NCBI GenBank assembly: GCA_023548195.1
Contig: JAJHZJ010000808.1
Span: forward strand, 5,375,182-5,439,181
Origin: Bettongia penicillata ogilbyi
Lineage: Eukaryota; Chordata; Mammalia; Diprotodontia; Potoroidae
Direction: 5' to 3'
Length of the DNA: 64,000 nt
The notes beneath the pieces are model-generated. The model was not told the origin of the DNA, ran no database searches, and was given only the letters and a program-made list of their open reading frames with translations. Numbering within the stretch: the first letter of the stretch is position 1; the number at the start of each line of letters is the position of its first letter. Shown piece after piece: positions 22,051 to 33,007 of the stretch. The translations under genes and the position numbers were made by a program.

Positions 22051-23079
22051 GTTTCTTTGAATTCTTTGAGAAATTGCAGAAAAGAGATCCATGTAAGTTG
22101 CCTCTCTTTTTCTGTATTATTTTAGCACCAAAAATCAGCCCAGGAATTCTCTCTCTTAATTCAGTTTATTGGGAACCACAGATTTTGGGAAACACAATTT
22201 TCCATTGCCTAAAGAATTCCCTCCCTCTACAGGGTAGAGATAAACAATCAACTTTTGAAGTAAGATGCTGTTCCTGTAATTGACCTTTCCTGAGATGTGT
22301 ATTTAAAGGGGGCTTCTTTTAAAAATATTCTTAAAACATACTAATGAATTCTGTTGGTTTTCTGTACTGAACAACTTTTATTCTGTGTTTTGGCAATGTA
22401 GAACTAAGCTTTTAAATTTGTATTTACCTGCTAAGGTGACTGTAAGATAATATTTCTGAATTTCTTTTTCAAGTTGTAGGAAGTTAAAATCCAAGGCTAG
22501 TTTTATAAAGGAATTATGGTTTCTGTCAAATGGCTGCTGAAGGCACTGATTGGTGCTCTGGTTTGTTTCCAATATACTGCCGATTAGCTTTGATGCAATT
22601 TGTGTAAATGCATTAACACCTAAGGTAATGGGTCAGTGACATCTGGCTTGTATGTCGACTCAGTTATAGCCCACTACTACAAACACAAAAGCATTAACAA
22701 TTTTATTATTGTGGCTAGTGACAATACACATTATTTTTAATGTTGGCTTTTCTTTGCATTGTTACAGTTAAAATTTACCTTCTTTTTTTAATATTCAAAA
22801 TCAACTGAGCCTGTCTTTTGTGGGTAATATGCAAATTATTGATTCCTTTCTTGGGTTTTACATTGCTTTGTCCTGAATTTAGCACTTGCAAAAAAATCTA
22901 AGTTTTTCTTCCATTTATATAGTTGATACATATTGAAATTTGCATAATGACACACTTCTTTTCTAGTATTTTCAACAAAAAGGTTTGGAGCTCATAGGAT
23001 GAGCAGTTTTCATTTGGTTTTCTTTGCATTGTTAACTTTGCGTGCTGTCAGCCTTCTAATTTTTTATTTGGTCTTGTAG

Positions 23080-23115
23080 ATACGGTCCCAGAACTGCTGT
23101 GTCTGATGACGCAGA
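23080..23115 (+). CDS. LIMCH1: LIMCH1 36-nt exon G
   Basis: A very short exon between 'ggtcttgtag' and a consensus donor 'gtaagt'. The first base completes Arg with 'ag' from exon A or any cassette exon; the rest encodes YGPRTAVSDDA and the first two bases of Glu, completed by exon H. In the short LIMCH1 form, GGERPFR is followed directly by YGPRTPVSDDAE, so A joins G. Length 36 is a multiple of three and both ends have the array phase, so G itself can be skipped. The strong 5' splice site fits constitutive use despite the small size. Confidence 0.92.
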
Positions 23116-24159
23116 GTAAGTTGTCTCATATTCGTAGGGTTTGTTTAACAAAATAGTCTATACTGCATGTTTCCATTACTTACCACTAATTAAAATGCAA
23201 GGGATGCAAGAAGAACACTGAATGGCTTTTTTCCACGTGCTGCTTCAGGGAAGGAAAGTACTTGAAGTAGGAATGGAGACCATGTGTTCTCTTGCTGCAG
23301 AAATGAATTAGAAAGTAACTTAAGCATGATACTAATACACACGGCTGAAGCTTCAAGCTAGACATTCGCTCACCATCAGATTGGCAGTGCTGTCGTTTGT
23401 GCTCTTTTTCATGGCTTTGGAATTTGTATGTCCACTAAGTTATTTGTTTTCCCCTCCCCCCAAAAATATTAGAAGTCAGACTATTTCATTCTTTTATAAA
23501 GTGAATCTTAAAATAACAATAATATAGTAAATCCTTTGGCCACAAATTTAAGCAAAGAAAACAAATCCCTAACCACTAATTGTAGACTCAGAGGCCAAAT
23601 CCTTACTATGTTCAGCAAAACATTTACATGTTCATGTTGAGCTCTTAGGACCAAAACTTTGGGGTGTTGTTAGAGTTCAGTGGTTTAAAAAAAGAGATCG
23701 AGGGTTTAGGAGAGGTAAATTAGGACTCCCTAGGAATATGGTTGCTGGTTAACTAGTCCTTTTCAGAGGTTAAAAATTCACATTCCAACCAAATCTGAAA
23801 ATGATTAATGTCTGTTCTTCTTCCTTCTGTTTTTAAACATTAGAGTTCTCCCTATTTTAGCTTATTGTTAAATTTGCCATGATATAAAAAGGAGAAAAAT
23901 TTCAGATTTGAGTCTTTCTGTATAGAGTCAGTCAGTTAATTATTTTGGTAGTTTAAGAGCTGTTTTCCTCATCCCTTAATAATAATATGGTGACTTGCAC
24001 CTCCAAAAATGGATTAGCTCATATTAAAAAACTCATAACTGTTCAACCTCAAACCGATTTTAGATTTTGGTGATAGGCATTTAATGATAAATTTTCTAAA
24101 TAAGTGCTGATTTTTGACTCCTTTGTACCATATAAATACCGAGGTACTCCCAGTCTTCT

Positions 24160-24235
24160 CTCCCATCCTGAGTTCTGGTTGCATGTGTGCGTAGTAGGAG
24201 CTCAACAAATTTTTGCTGAATGGAAATTCATTAAA
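24160..24235 (+). repeat. L2 3' tail fragment
   Basis: 'gtgcgtagtaggagctcaacaaatttttgctgaatgg' corresponds to the L2 3' terminal motif. Confidence 0.5.
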
Positions 24236-25716
24236 CAAGAGCAGAAAACACATAAGTAACATTTTTATAAGGTCAGAAATAAAATTTAGTAAAATTAAGT
24301 CTTTCCAAATGGACACTTTCTGTTCTTTTTTTTTCCCCTGGTAAAAGATGCCAGCTGGTTTAGAACTGCAGTTGGTGCCTTTTGAAGGAATGTAAGCCTT
24401 GCCTTGGCCAAGCACCAATTGCTTTTCAGTGTACCATTCTTGGTTCGTATTTCAGCATTTCAAAAATTCACATTAAGCAACAGAGCTACTGAATTCAGCT
24501 GGCTGAAATAGTTTTTAAAATTTAGCTGTGGCTCCTTATGTTGATTGTGTTTTGATAGGAACATTTGAACAAAGTGAAACGAAATTATTAAGATGTGTAG
24601 TCAAAATAAGTCTTTTTCCCTTTTTATCTGCCAGAAAGAAAAAAAGAAAGGACTCATTAGGCAAAATTCACTGCTTGGATTTGGTTTTCAGAAACATTTT
24701 GCTACCTTCAAGTCACAACTCGATTAGTACACATCTAATCATGCAGCTTTCCCAAAATACACTTAAAAGATTGAAATGAGAAAAGGTAGTACTGAAGAAC
24801 TCTCAAATTAGAAAGGCTTCAGAATGTTGGACTGAACTTTCAGAGAACAACTCATCCGCAGAAAAGGTTAGTTCATGAGTCAAAGAGGGATCTGGAAAAA
24901 GAAAAAAAAAATGATTCCTAAATTACAAAAACTAGACTGACCAAACAAAATAAGTAACAGCTAGTAAATATGATTCTTTTCTTCATCAGCTGACCTTACA
25001 TAGAAATGTTAAACAGAATGCTGACTTTCCCTTCCTGATTTCAGAATCTCTCAAAAAAAATATTTTTTGGTAGTGGTTTAAAATAGAGTCAGAGTAAATA
25101 ACACAGTATTAAAATCCAGCTCTGTAACAATACCCAGAAAGACCTTTAAGGACAGTCCATGTTAAGGATCAGTCAGAATGGCACAAGGAAATTGGAGATA
25201 ACCAAATGGTCTTCTAACCACACAAAACGCTCATGTCTCACATAGACTATTCTTTCCCCTTATCCTTTCCCTCAATTTTACAATGGCATCACCCCCAGGA
25301 AGTAAACATTTAAATATGACAAGGATTTCCTGGGTTTTTCGTGTCCTAACCTTTGAATCAGACACAGAGACAGGTCCCAGCATCTCTTTTAAGGTTCCTT
25401 AGCTTTTGCCCTAGAGAATTTTGGATCCCTATATAATACAGTACTGGGGCAGACTATTGGGTTCTACAGAAATGCTCATCTGATGACAATATATGGAGAC
25501 AGATTAAACTTTACCTGAGGGGAACAAAATCTATTTCAAGCATGCCAGGGTGCTTCAGCCTTCTGAGTTCCACTATCTCTTCTCTTCTTTCCAAAAATAC
25601 ACTTCTTTCACTCCACAGATTGAATCTAGGTTCTGAACTAGAGAAATTCTTCTGATTGGTGACTCAGCTCATTTTCTGCTTATGATTACCAATTGCTTAA
25701 CCTTTTTGGTTCCTTC

Positions 25717-25742
25717 TTTTTTTTCTTTTTTTTTTTTTTTTT
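25717..25742 (+). repeat. T-rich tract
   Basis: T-run with one C interruption, 26 bases. It could be an antisense A-tail, but no adjoining element was recognised. Confidence 0.8.
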
Positions 25743-27836
25743 GGAGTTGGCCAGAGAAGGACCTCCCCTCTCATTGCTCTTTTATTTCTTTGGCAGGGTC
25801 AGTATTTACCCCATTTACTAAAAAATCAAAGAGGAAGCTATTATCCTTCCTAGGGCCTTAGGAGGGGGTGGAGAGGTGGGAAAAAACTTGTTCCTCTTTT
25901 TATTTAACTCATTAGCTTTAAGGCTCAGTTAGCCATAAGGGACCCATTTGTTTGGTTTCAGGGCAGCTGTCAGTATGATTCTGAAATTCCTGTTCTGAAT
26001 GCCCAACCTAAATCTAAAATAATAATTAAAAAAAAGATATAGTATTATTTCTGAAATCCTCTTCAGGTACCCTGGCTACCTAGCATTAAAATCTGCCTCA
26101 GTCTGAAAGTTTGAGTTTGGGGAAATTTAGAAATTGATCTTAGCAAAAGGGATTCCAGTTTTCTTCTCCCAAGTCAGTCATCACATTGCTGAATCAGAAG
26201 GAAGATCATATTTCAGAGAAGCAAACCTCGTCTGGGGCGCTGGTAAAGATTTCAGAATACCTTAAAATGACCCCAGAGTTGAACTGATTGGATCGGAAGT
26301 GGCAGTAAAGTCTCTGTTTAGAGGTAAGACCTGGTGGGGATGGGACAGGATTGGAAGGAGGAAAGGGAATGGCATCTTTGAAGATCCTGAATAACTATCT
26401 GTCAGGTTATTCAATGCAAGGTTACTAACTGAGAATTTATAGCCTTTTTCCCTTACTTAGTAAGTTTTCTAGCCATCTTAAAAACATCTTTTAATAATTA
26501 AAAATTGATTAGAGATTAGTCACTCTATAGAAATTACGGGTCCTCATTTTTAATATGCCGTTTACCTTTGTAGCTACTGCTAAATACAACCAATGATAAT
26601 GAGACATCAAAATAGAAGAGTCTGCTGTGTTTGGTGTATTAACAAAATGAGTTGCTTTTCTTTCTCTTTGACAGGCAGACTCTCTGCCAGATCTGTTTTT
26701 TTTCTCTATTGTCAGATATAATTTGCCCTGACACTTGGGGGATCAATAAGCATTTAAGCACAAGGGCACTAAAACAAGGAGAGGGATCTAACCCCTGATA
26801 CTGATATAGGTTGAGTCAGGAGAAATGAAGTTGAGCTTCCGTTCATTGGATGCAAGGAGGAAATGTCTGCTTCCCTGGGTAGTACTTGCTTCTGAACTGT
26901 CTGTCTTCATCTGCTGCCGATTATCAATAGCTACCTTGGGCCATATCACTAATGACATCTGTCCTGTGCTGTTAAATTACTCCAGATGAAAGTGCATACC
27001 TATTTTTTTTAAACTAGCACCTGAGGTTAACTCTTGTGAATGCTGGTCTGTTCTGGGTAGTTACGTTCCCGCTTCATGCTTGCCGTTTACATAAAGTCTC
27101 ATTGCTTTTCCTGGGAATATGCCTCTACTACCCTTGAAGAAGTTGTAAGGTCTTCCTTCATTTATGGCTGCTGTTTTCAGCCTGTGGCGTCTTTGTTTAG
27201 TGTAACCAAGGACAGCGCAAACAGCTGTGTGCTTGGACCGGATTTGAACATCTTGGGCAAAATAAGGAGCATGGCCACAACTTGTGAAGATTTTTTTTAA
27301 TAGTTACTGCATCCTTATTTTCTTCAAAGAGCAGTAAGTTCAGAGACATCTTTAGCAAGAAAAAAAATCCTTGGGGTATTTCCAAAATAGAAAGTGGATA
27401 TTATTTTACAGTTTTTGTTCTTTTCCTCCATTAAAAAAATATACTTCAAAAAGCTCAGAAATGCTGGTATTAATTCAGAAAAGATTGAAGCTTGGTCTTT
27501 CCACCAAGGAACATAATGTAATGATTTTCATTGCATGCCGATCTCAGGACAGACTTTGTGTAGCTTTTTCCAGGGGTGCATCCTCAAATCCTGCCAGTAC
27601 TTCCCTTCTCCATTCTTTTCTTTTTATTTTTAATACCTTGTAAGATCAAGGAAATATGAAGCTTCAAACAACCGTATTTCCTCATTTTTTTTAATAGAGT
27701 TTTCTTTGGCTTTGGCATTTGTGAATACTTAGTAAAGATGAATCAAGCTCATCTTTACAGACCACAACAATCAGGATTTGGCTTTAGCTGAAAGGAATAG
27801 TAGAGGCTGGTAGTGCTGATCTGCTTATTAAGGATA

Positions 27837-28330
27837 CTCTAGGGCAGAGGTGTCAGACGGGGCCCATAGCTCTCCAAAGTGCAGCCAGAACCAGATTCAT
27901 TCAACAGTCAACGAACATGTTAGACTCCTGCTCTGCACCACAGCTTGTCCTAGGCTGTGGGGGTACAAGAAGAGGCAAAAGATATGCCCTGCCCTCAAGA
28001 AAGGCGGGAGTTTACAGGCTACTTAATATTCATACCACCTATATCCCAGGATGGTTGGGAAGAAAGCATGTTGTCAACTTTAAAGTGCAATGATATAAAA
28101 TGTATTTTCAGAAACAATAAAGCTAGGATACAGGCAGCCTCTGAAGGGACCTGAATAGGAATTTTAGATTCAAATGATTTTAATGTATTTATTTAATGTA
28201 TTGATGTATAATTCAAAAAGAAGCCTCTAAACCCATGGTTTTTGAAGCCAGTTCCAGCCCACAGGAACCCTTCAGTGCAGCTTAATGATATTCCCCATTT
28301 CCTTGTGAGTTTGACACCACTGCTCTAGGG
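27837..28330. mobile_element. hAT-type non-autonomous DNA transposon with 8-bp target duplication
   Basis: The element 27845-28322 (478 bp) starts 'cagaggtgtcagac' and ends 'gtttgacaccactg'. These are 14-bp terminal inverted repeats with two mismatches. It is flanked on both sides by the identical 8-mer 'ctctaggg' (27837-27844 and 28323-28330). CAG…CTG ends and an 8-bp duplication are the signature of the hAT superfamily. No transposase ORF is present. An L2-like antisense segment (27890-28110) lies inside. A smaller relative is at 58978-59205. Confidence 0.88.
27890..28110 (-). repeat. L2-like fragment, antisense, nested in hAT element
   Basis: Reads on + as '…attcaacagtcaacgaac…ctgctctgcaccacag…gtacaagaagaggcaaaagatatgccctgccctcaag…'. 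The second half ('aatattcataccacctatatcccaggatggttgggaagaaa') has a similar copy at 28925-29010. Confidence 0.5.
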
Positions 28331-28496
28331 TAGAAAGACCATTGCTCCTATTTGGTAGTTTCTGCTGCTTCTAAAAAAGAGCTAACTTTGCTTTTGCTTT
28401 AAAGCGTCCCCCAGTGGTGGACTCCTGCAGAAACTAGAGAAAGGTACCTTGACTGTGTGCTCCTAATCATTGCATTTTTCATTTTTTTGCTTTTAG

Positions 28497-28623
28497 GAGC
28501 GTGAGTATGCTTGATATGCGATGTGAAGAAGAGACCGCTGTGCAGCCCCACAGCAAGGCTCGGCAGGAGCAGCTGCAATTCATCAACAGCCAGCTGAAGG
28601 AAGAGGATGACAAATGGCAAGAT
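28497..28623 (+). CDS. LIMCH1: LIMCH1 exon H (start of DUF4757 block)
   Basis: A 127-nt exon after 'ttgcttttag'. One entry base completes Glu, then [40 protein letters not shown] and Q-D; it exits in phase 0 before 'gtaagg'. This matches the LIMCH1/LMO7 conserved region (SMFDMRCEEE…EEDDKWQD in my memory of the human protein) that Pfam lists as DUF4757, predicted largely helical and charged. It is the first constitutive exon after the cassette array, and its phase sets the phase of all cassettes. Marsupial-versus-human differences are conservative (F/L, T/A, S/N). Confidence 0.96.
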
Positions 28624-28794
28624 GTAAGGACAGCGTGAGGCTGCCCGTGCCGGGGAGGGCACCGAGGCCTGGCGATTAGTGCCAAAGGAGATTGGTTGGG
28701 CAGACTCTGTCTGGGAAGCTGGAGAGCCCCACTGGTGTTTCATGGGTGAACTGGGACCAAGCCTGATTTCTGCAGATCTGTAAAATGGACAACC

Positions 28795-29010
28795 CTCAAG
28801 CATTTATTCAGTGTTTTCTGTGTGCCAGGCACTGCCAAGTGCTAGAAATACAAAAAAAAAAAAAAAAAGGCTATCTCTCCCTTCCCCCCAAAAAACCAGT
28901 TCCTATCCTTGAGAGTTTACGTATTTATTAATATTCACACTCTCTACATCACAGGATTATTGTGAAGAAAACTTGTTGTCAATCATCAAGTGCTATGTAA
29001 AAGGCAAATT
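28795..29010 (-). repeat. L2-like 3' end, antisense, with A-run
   Basis: 'catttattcagtgttttctgtgtgccaggcactgccaagtgctagaaatac' is the reverse of the L2 tail. It is interrupted by an A-run (28851-28868), then continues with text resembling 28000-28110. Confidence 0.6.
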
Positions 29011-29112
29011 AAAACTGAAATTGTAAAGCTCGGAAATAGAAAGCCATTGAAGGTATTTAAGCAGAAGTAGGTGAAGAGTGTTTGATTAGGTTTTTTTTCT
29101 TAAAAATTAGCC

Positions 29113-29215
29113 TCGCATTAGAGGCAGCAATATGTCACAGTGTAAAGAGTGCCAGGCTTGGTTATCCACTTCTCACCTGTGTGTCACTTAAGTCACTTAA
29201 CTCACTCCAAAAGCC
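29113..29215 (+). repeat. MIR-like SINE fragment
   Basis: 'gcattagaggcagcaatatgtcacagtgtaaagagtgccaggcttgg…cctgtgtgtcacttaagtcacttaac' is MIR-ordered text. Confidence 0.5.
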
Positions 29216-29963
29216 TTAACAACCTTGAAGATGTATCTTCTAGGTCATTGATGGGTTATAACCTGCTTGGTAATACTAATTCCCACACTGTCATGTTGAC
29301 AAAATCACAAATCTTATAAACATTCACGTGATCTAGCATATATTAGAAGAGGCAATCATAAGAGCTATGAGTTCATGGGAATTGGGATAGTGCATGGCTC
29401 TCATTACACAGCACACCTAAAACAAAGCAGCGGGTAGAATCCATATAATCCTTTCTCCTATCAAATCCTGTATCTAATCATTAGAAAATTAGAACTACAT
29501 ATCAATTCAGAACTCTGAACTGGAATCAGAATTCATTTGAACATTCCTTCCTTAAATGCATTCTCCCTTCTTGTGTCCTAAGTTATTGCCAGGGAAGAAA
29601 ACATTCCTTGCTTTGTGAAAGCTTTGGGTTCCCTAAGATAACCTTGCTGTTACTATGCTGATGAGAGCCAATGACACAAATAGCTTGGGTGCTAAGTGGT
29701 GTTTGGAGGTTATCATTTTAATGTAGGAAGCTGTGTTCACCTGGAATTAGTTGGTAAGGATCTTTTGATAGTCATACTGTCATTACCATGGATAGTTTGC
29801 TCTACAGAAGATGTAAATTGTGTAGAACAGATTTTGAGAGCATAACGCTACTGTGATAGATGTCCTTGGAAGTCCACCACAGATGAACAGTCCCATTGGG
29901 AAGTTGACTCCAGTGCTCTTTCTGGAGAAATAAAGACCAAGGTACATAAGTATCTTTCCTGAC

Positions 29964-30158
29964 CATGAGAAGATTCCATTCTAAGAAGACAAAATTAACC
30001 ACTTCAGAACAATCTAGAGAAAAAGAAAAGGAGAGAACAAAACAGGAACCATGAGAACCTAACCTATATGGAACATGAGAAGCTTTCATTCTAAGAAGAC
30101 AAAATTAACCACTTCTCAACAATCTTGGAAAAAAATAAAAGGAGAAAAGAAAATGGGA
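29964..30158 (+). repeat. Two-copy direct duplication, 110-bp period
   Basis: 29964-30047 and 30074-30158 are near-identical copies ('cattctaagaagacaaaatt' and 'aaccactt' in both) separated by a short spacer. A local tandem duplication of non-repetitive intron sequence. Confidence 0.85.
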
Positions 30159-30324
30159 TTGCTCTATTTCTTCTTCTCCTGGTTTCGTTTAAAGCCTCTG
30201 CACAAATCCTGCTTTTTATAGGAGGCCTTTCCCCTTTCCCAGTTCCCTGCAGCCCCTTCTCTACTTCTCTTGCCTTCTGAGATTATCTTCCATTTACCCC
30301 ATGTATATATATACATATGTGTTT

Positions 30325-30460
30325 GCATGGTGTCTCTCCCATTACAGTGTGAGCTCCTTGAGGGCAAGACTGTGTTATTTGCCTTTTTTTCCAACCCCAG
30401 TGCTCTCCACAGTTCTTGCTTTACAGTAAGCACTCAATAAGTACTTGTTGACTTGAGTGT
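30325..30460 (+). repeat. L2 3' end fragment
   Basis: 'gtgagctccttgagggcaag' … 'taagcactcaataagtacttgttgacttgagtg' is the canonical L2 terminus, one of the best preserved here. Confidence 0.75.
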
Positions 30461-30591
30461 CAAAAACACACCTTACAGACAAGTTGGGATGGTGACTAAA
30501 GGGAAAAGCTTGAGAGGAGAGGGCTGGCATATATTCAGTTATGTGAATCTCTGAAGGAGAAGATCATTTTCTTATTTTTCCTCCTTTCTAG

Positions 30592-30749
30592 GACCTGGCA
30601 CGTTGGAAAAGCCGTAGAAGAAGTGCATCTCAGGACCTAATCAAGAAAGAAGCCGAGAGGAAAAAAATGGAAAGATTATTGGCTGGAGGTGATGGAACAA
30701 GTGAACGGAGGAAAAGCATTAAAACCTACAGAGAGATTGTTCAGGAAAA
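30592..30749 (+). CDS. LIMCH1: LIMCH1 exon I (basic helical DUF4757 part)
   Basis: A 158-nt exon between 'ctcctttctag' and 'gtgagt', phase 0 in and two bases out. It encodes [40 protein letters not shown] and [12 protein letters not shown] plus 'aa' of Lys. Highly basic and probably helical. Two basophilic-kinase type sites are visible, RRRSAS and ERRKSI, both of which also exist in human LIMCH1 as I remember it. Exons H, I and J form the conserved block shared with LMO7. Function is not assigned to a specific residue; association with non-muscle myosin II is reported for the whole protein. Confidence 0.96.
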
Positions 30750-31034
30750 GTGAGTTGTTTTGTTTTTTAATATGCAATGTATTTTTTAAAAAGTCTTTTA
30801 TCATAGTCTTGACTGTGTGGTTACCTAAAATTCGCTTCTAAGCATCCATATGAAACCAAAATTAAATCTAAAAGGAAGTTCATAAAAGTTTTGTCCTACT
30901 TCTTATGATGCTTACTCTGCAAGAAGAGTGATTAGCCAAACATTATAGTTCTTGTACACATCTGCCTCTATGGCTGTCTTTGCAAGGCATTTCAATGGCG
31001 TCTTTATTGTTGCTTTCCTCCCACCTCCATTTAG
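30750..31034 (+). other. Intron I-J (285 nt)
   Basis: Short intron with a good 3' pyrimidine tract ('gttgctttcctcccacctccatttag'). Nothing else seen. Confidence 0.9.
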
Positions 31035-31440
31035 GGAACGGAGGGAGAGAGAGCTACATGAGGCTTACCAGAATGCTCGTTCCCGAGAGGAGGCCGAGGG
31101 CATCCTCCAGCAGTACATCGAAAGGTTTACTATTAGTGAGGCTGTCCTGGAGCGCTTGGAGATGCCAAAAATTCTGGAAAGAAGCCATTCAACAGAGCCA
31201 AACTCATCTTCCCTGAAGGACCCAAATCCTATGAAATACTTGCGGCAACAGTCACTGCCTCCTCCCAAATTCACTGCCACTGTTGAAACTACCATTGCTC
31301 GCCCCAGTGAACTGGACCCCAGCGTTTCAGCAGGCAGTACGTCTCCAAGCAAAACTGTTGTTCCAAAAGCGGTGCCTATGCTGACCCCTAAGCCTTACCA
31401 CCAGCCGAAAAACACGCAGCAGGTTTTGAAAACCTTTAAG
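31035..31440 (+). CDS. LIMCH1: LIMCH1 exon J (end of DUF4757, Ser/Pro linker)
   Basis: The longest exon here, 406 nt. One entry base completes Lys, then [40 protein letters not shown] and [20 protein letters not shown]. This is a helical end of the conserved block followed by a linker with [20 protein letters not shown], repeated S/T-P ([20 protein letters not shown]) and VLKTFK. It exits in phase 0 before 'gtagga'. QQSLPPP and MLTPKP are proline-rich segments that could bind SH3/WW domains (inference). LERSHSTEP is a candidate phosphosite region. The sequence is almost identical to the human protein up to residue LERS, then diverges. Confidence 0.97.
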
Positions 31441-31789
31441 GTAGGAATGACTTTCTTGAGTATGGAATGAGACAGTGGACTCCCAAGAGGCAGATTGGAA
31501 AAGGCAGTCTTAATTCAAGAAAATGCACTTTTTCCTTCCTTTTTCAAACAGAGCTAACATATACTGCTTCAGAGTATGGATCCCTCCAAAGACTTGGGTT
31601 GAATCACAATGAGGAAGGAGGTCTGATTCCGCCAAACCATAGTAACAAAGATTTAGTCTTCATGCAGTTCTATTCAGGACCAACTCCTATATGTTCCGTA
31701 TGTTCTGTGAGATGATAGAGTGTCACTAATGATTTGCAGCCCTGGTTTTGCCTCACCCCAGTGTGGCTCTGGTTATCTGCCTAGGAGAG

Positions 31790-31970
31790 GGAACATGATG
31801 TGTATTAGGTTCTGGACTTGGAATCAAAAAGACACCTCTGTTGCTTTGTAGGTATACGGTAAAAGGCAAACACTTAATCACTTAAATTTTTTTATCCCCC
31901 ATTTCCTCATCTGTAAAATGGGAATAAAAAAGGCTGTTATGCCTCCCTCACAGGATTGTTATCTGGATTA
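31790..31970 (+). repeat. MIR-type SINE
   Basis: 'ttctggacttggaatcaaaaagac…cccatttcctcatctgtaaaatgggaat' in MIR order. Confidence 0.65.
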
Positions 31971-31976
31971 ACAGTA

Positions 31977-32222
31977 TAATAGCTGCTATTTATATGCCAC
32001 TTTAAGGTTTACAAAGCTCTTTATACACATCATTTAATCCTCAAAACAACCCTGGAAGTTGGGTGCTGTCGTTACTCCAAGTTTTATAGATGAGGCAACT
32101 TGGGCCAAAGGATGTTCAAAACTTGCTGAGGTCCCAAAGCTATTAAGTGACTGAGGTAGGATTTGAACTCATTTCTTCCTCACTCCATTTCCAGCATCCT
32201 ACTCATGGTATCACTTAGCTGC
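31977..32222 (-). repeat. MIR-type SINE, antisense
   Basis: 'tttaaggtttacaaagctc' … 'taatcctcaaaacaaccctg' … 'ttttatagatgaggcaactt' … 'gtaggatttgaactca' is a long reversed MIR/THER-like copy, abutting the sense copy just upstream. Confidence 0.7.
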
Positions 32223-32964
32223 TTTTGTGAGACACAGTATATATTAGGCAGATGGTGATTTTTAAAATATTATACTCATGTAAATTATCATTTGAAAGGG
32301 TATGGCAAAGCTCTTCAAAAATATAATTTCAGAAGTAAATATTTCTTTTTCTGTAAATTATTCTGTAATTAAGAGGGAGGTGCCATGAAATCAAATAATC
32401 ATCATATTTAGGGTAGTATGACTTTAAAAAAAAGTAATGTGAATAAATGAAATGGCTACATTGCTACCTCAGTGGTCAGAGATGACTTTGGTGCCTGGCT
32501 ATCCCTTCTCTCTGAAAAGTGGGATGGCAATATGAACTATAAGCCCTATTGATTGTAGAGGTTATACCTGGAAAAATGTAAGCTGGATCTAGAACTAAGG
32601 AACTTGTGAAAACTGAAGTATCCTGCACATATCCTCAAAATCTGCTCTTTATTCTTAGAGAGAAAGGATTGGGTTCGTAGCACAAGGGAGCATTCATTCT
32701 TTGTCCTCAGTTCTTTTCATGGCAAAGAAAAATCAGCTTCTATTATCACTCCCAAGCCACATGGGGTTATAATAGCTTCACAGAAGAAGACAGAGCTGGA
32801 ATTCACTGCTAGGAGATTCAAAGTATGAGTGCAAAGACAGTGTTTACTTAAATTAATTGGTTAGCACAAAGTAGTTTATCTTCCTCATTTAATTTCAAAG
32901 TACACAAGCCTAAACTTTCTGACCTTTGCTGAGTGAGGAAAGGAGGGAGGAGAGGATAGAAAGG

Positions 32965-32967
32965 GGG

Positions 32968-33007
<40 letters not shown>
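32965..33007. repeat. (GA)n microsatellite
   Basis: 'gggggagagagagagagaga' continuing to 33007, one AAAG interruption. Confidence 0.95.

Larger units (their letters stand above)
19606..23079 (+). other. Intron F-G
   Basis: 3.5 kb, AT-rich. It holds a 22-bp palindrome (21470-21491), a TG-rich run (22013-22050) and a run of TAATT-rich sequence. No coding segment or clear interspersed repeat was recognised. It ends 'tttatttggtcttgtag'. Confidence 0.7.
23116..28496 (+). other. Intron G-H (5.4 kb)
   Basis: Contains an L2 tail (24160-24235), a T-rich tract (25717-25742) and a complete hAT-type element (27845-28322) with a nested L2-like piece. The parts at 23.1-24.1, 24.3-25.7 and 25.8-27.8 kb show no feature I can name. 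It ends 'tttttttgcttttag'. Confidence 0.7.
28624..30591 (+). other. Intron H-I
   Basis: 2.0 kb. Holds an L2 3' end in antisense (28795-29010) with an A-run, a MIR fragment (29113-29215), a 110-bp-period direct duplication (29964-30158) and an L2 tail (30325-30460). Acceptor 'ttttcctcctttctag' is strong. Confidence 0.75.

Noticed and set aside
24014..24418. 134-codon minus-strand ORF
   Set aside because: AT-rich intron sequence, no family resemblance, antisense to the gene.
28399..28803. 134-codon minus-strand ORF overlapping exon H
   Set aside because: It is the antisense shadow of coding exon H and flanks.
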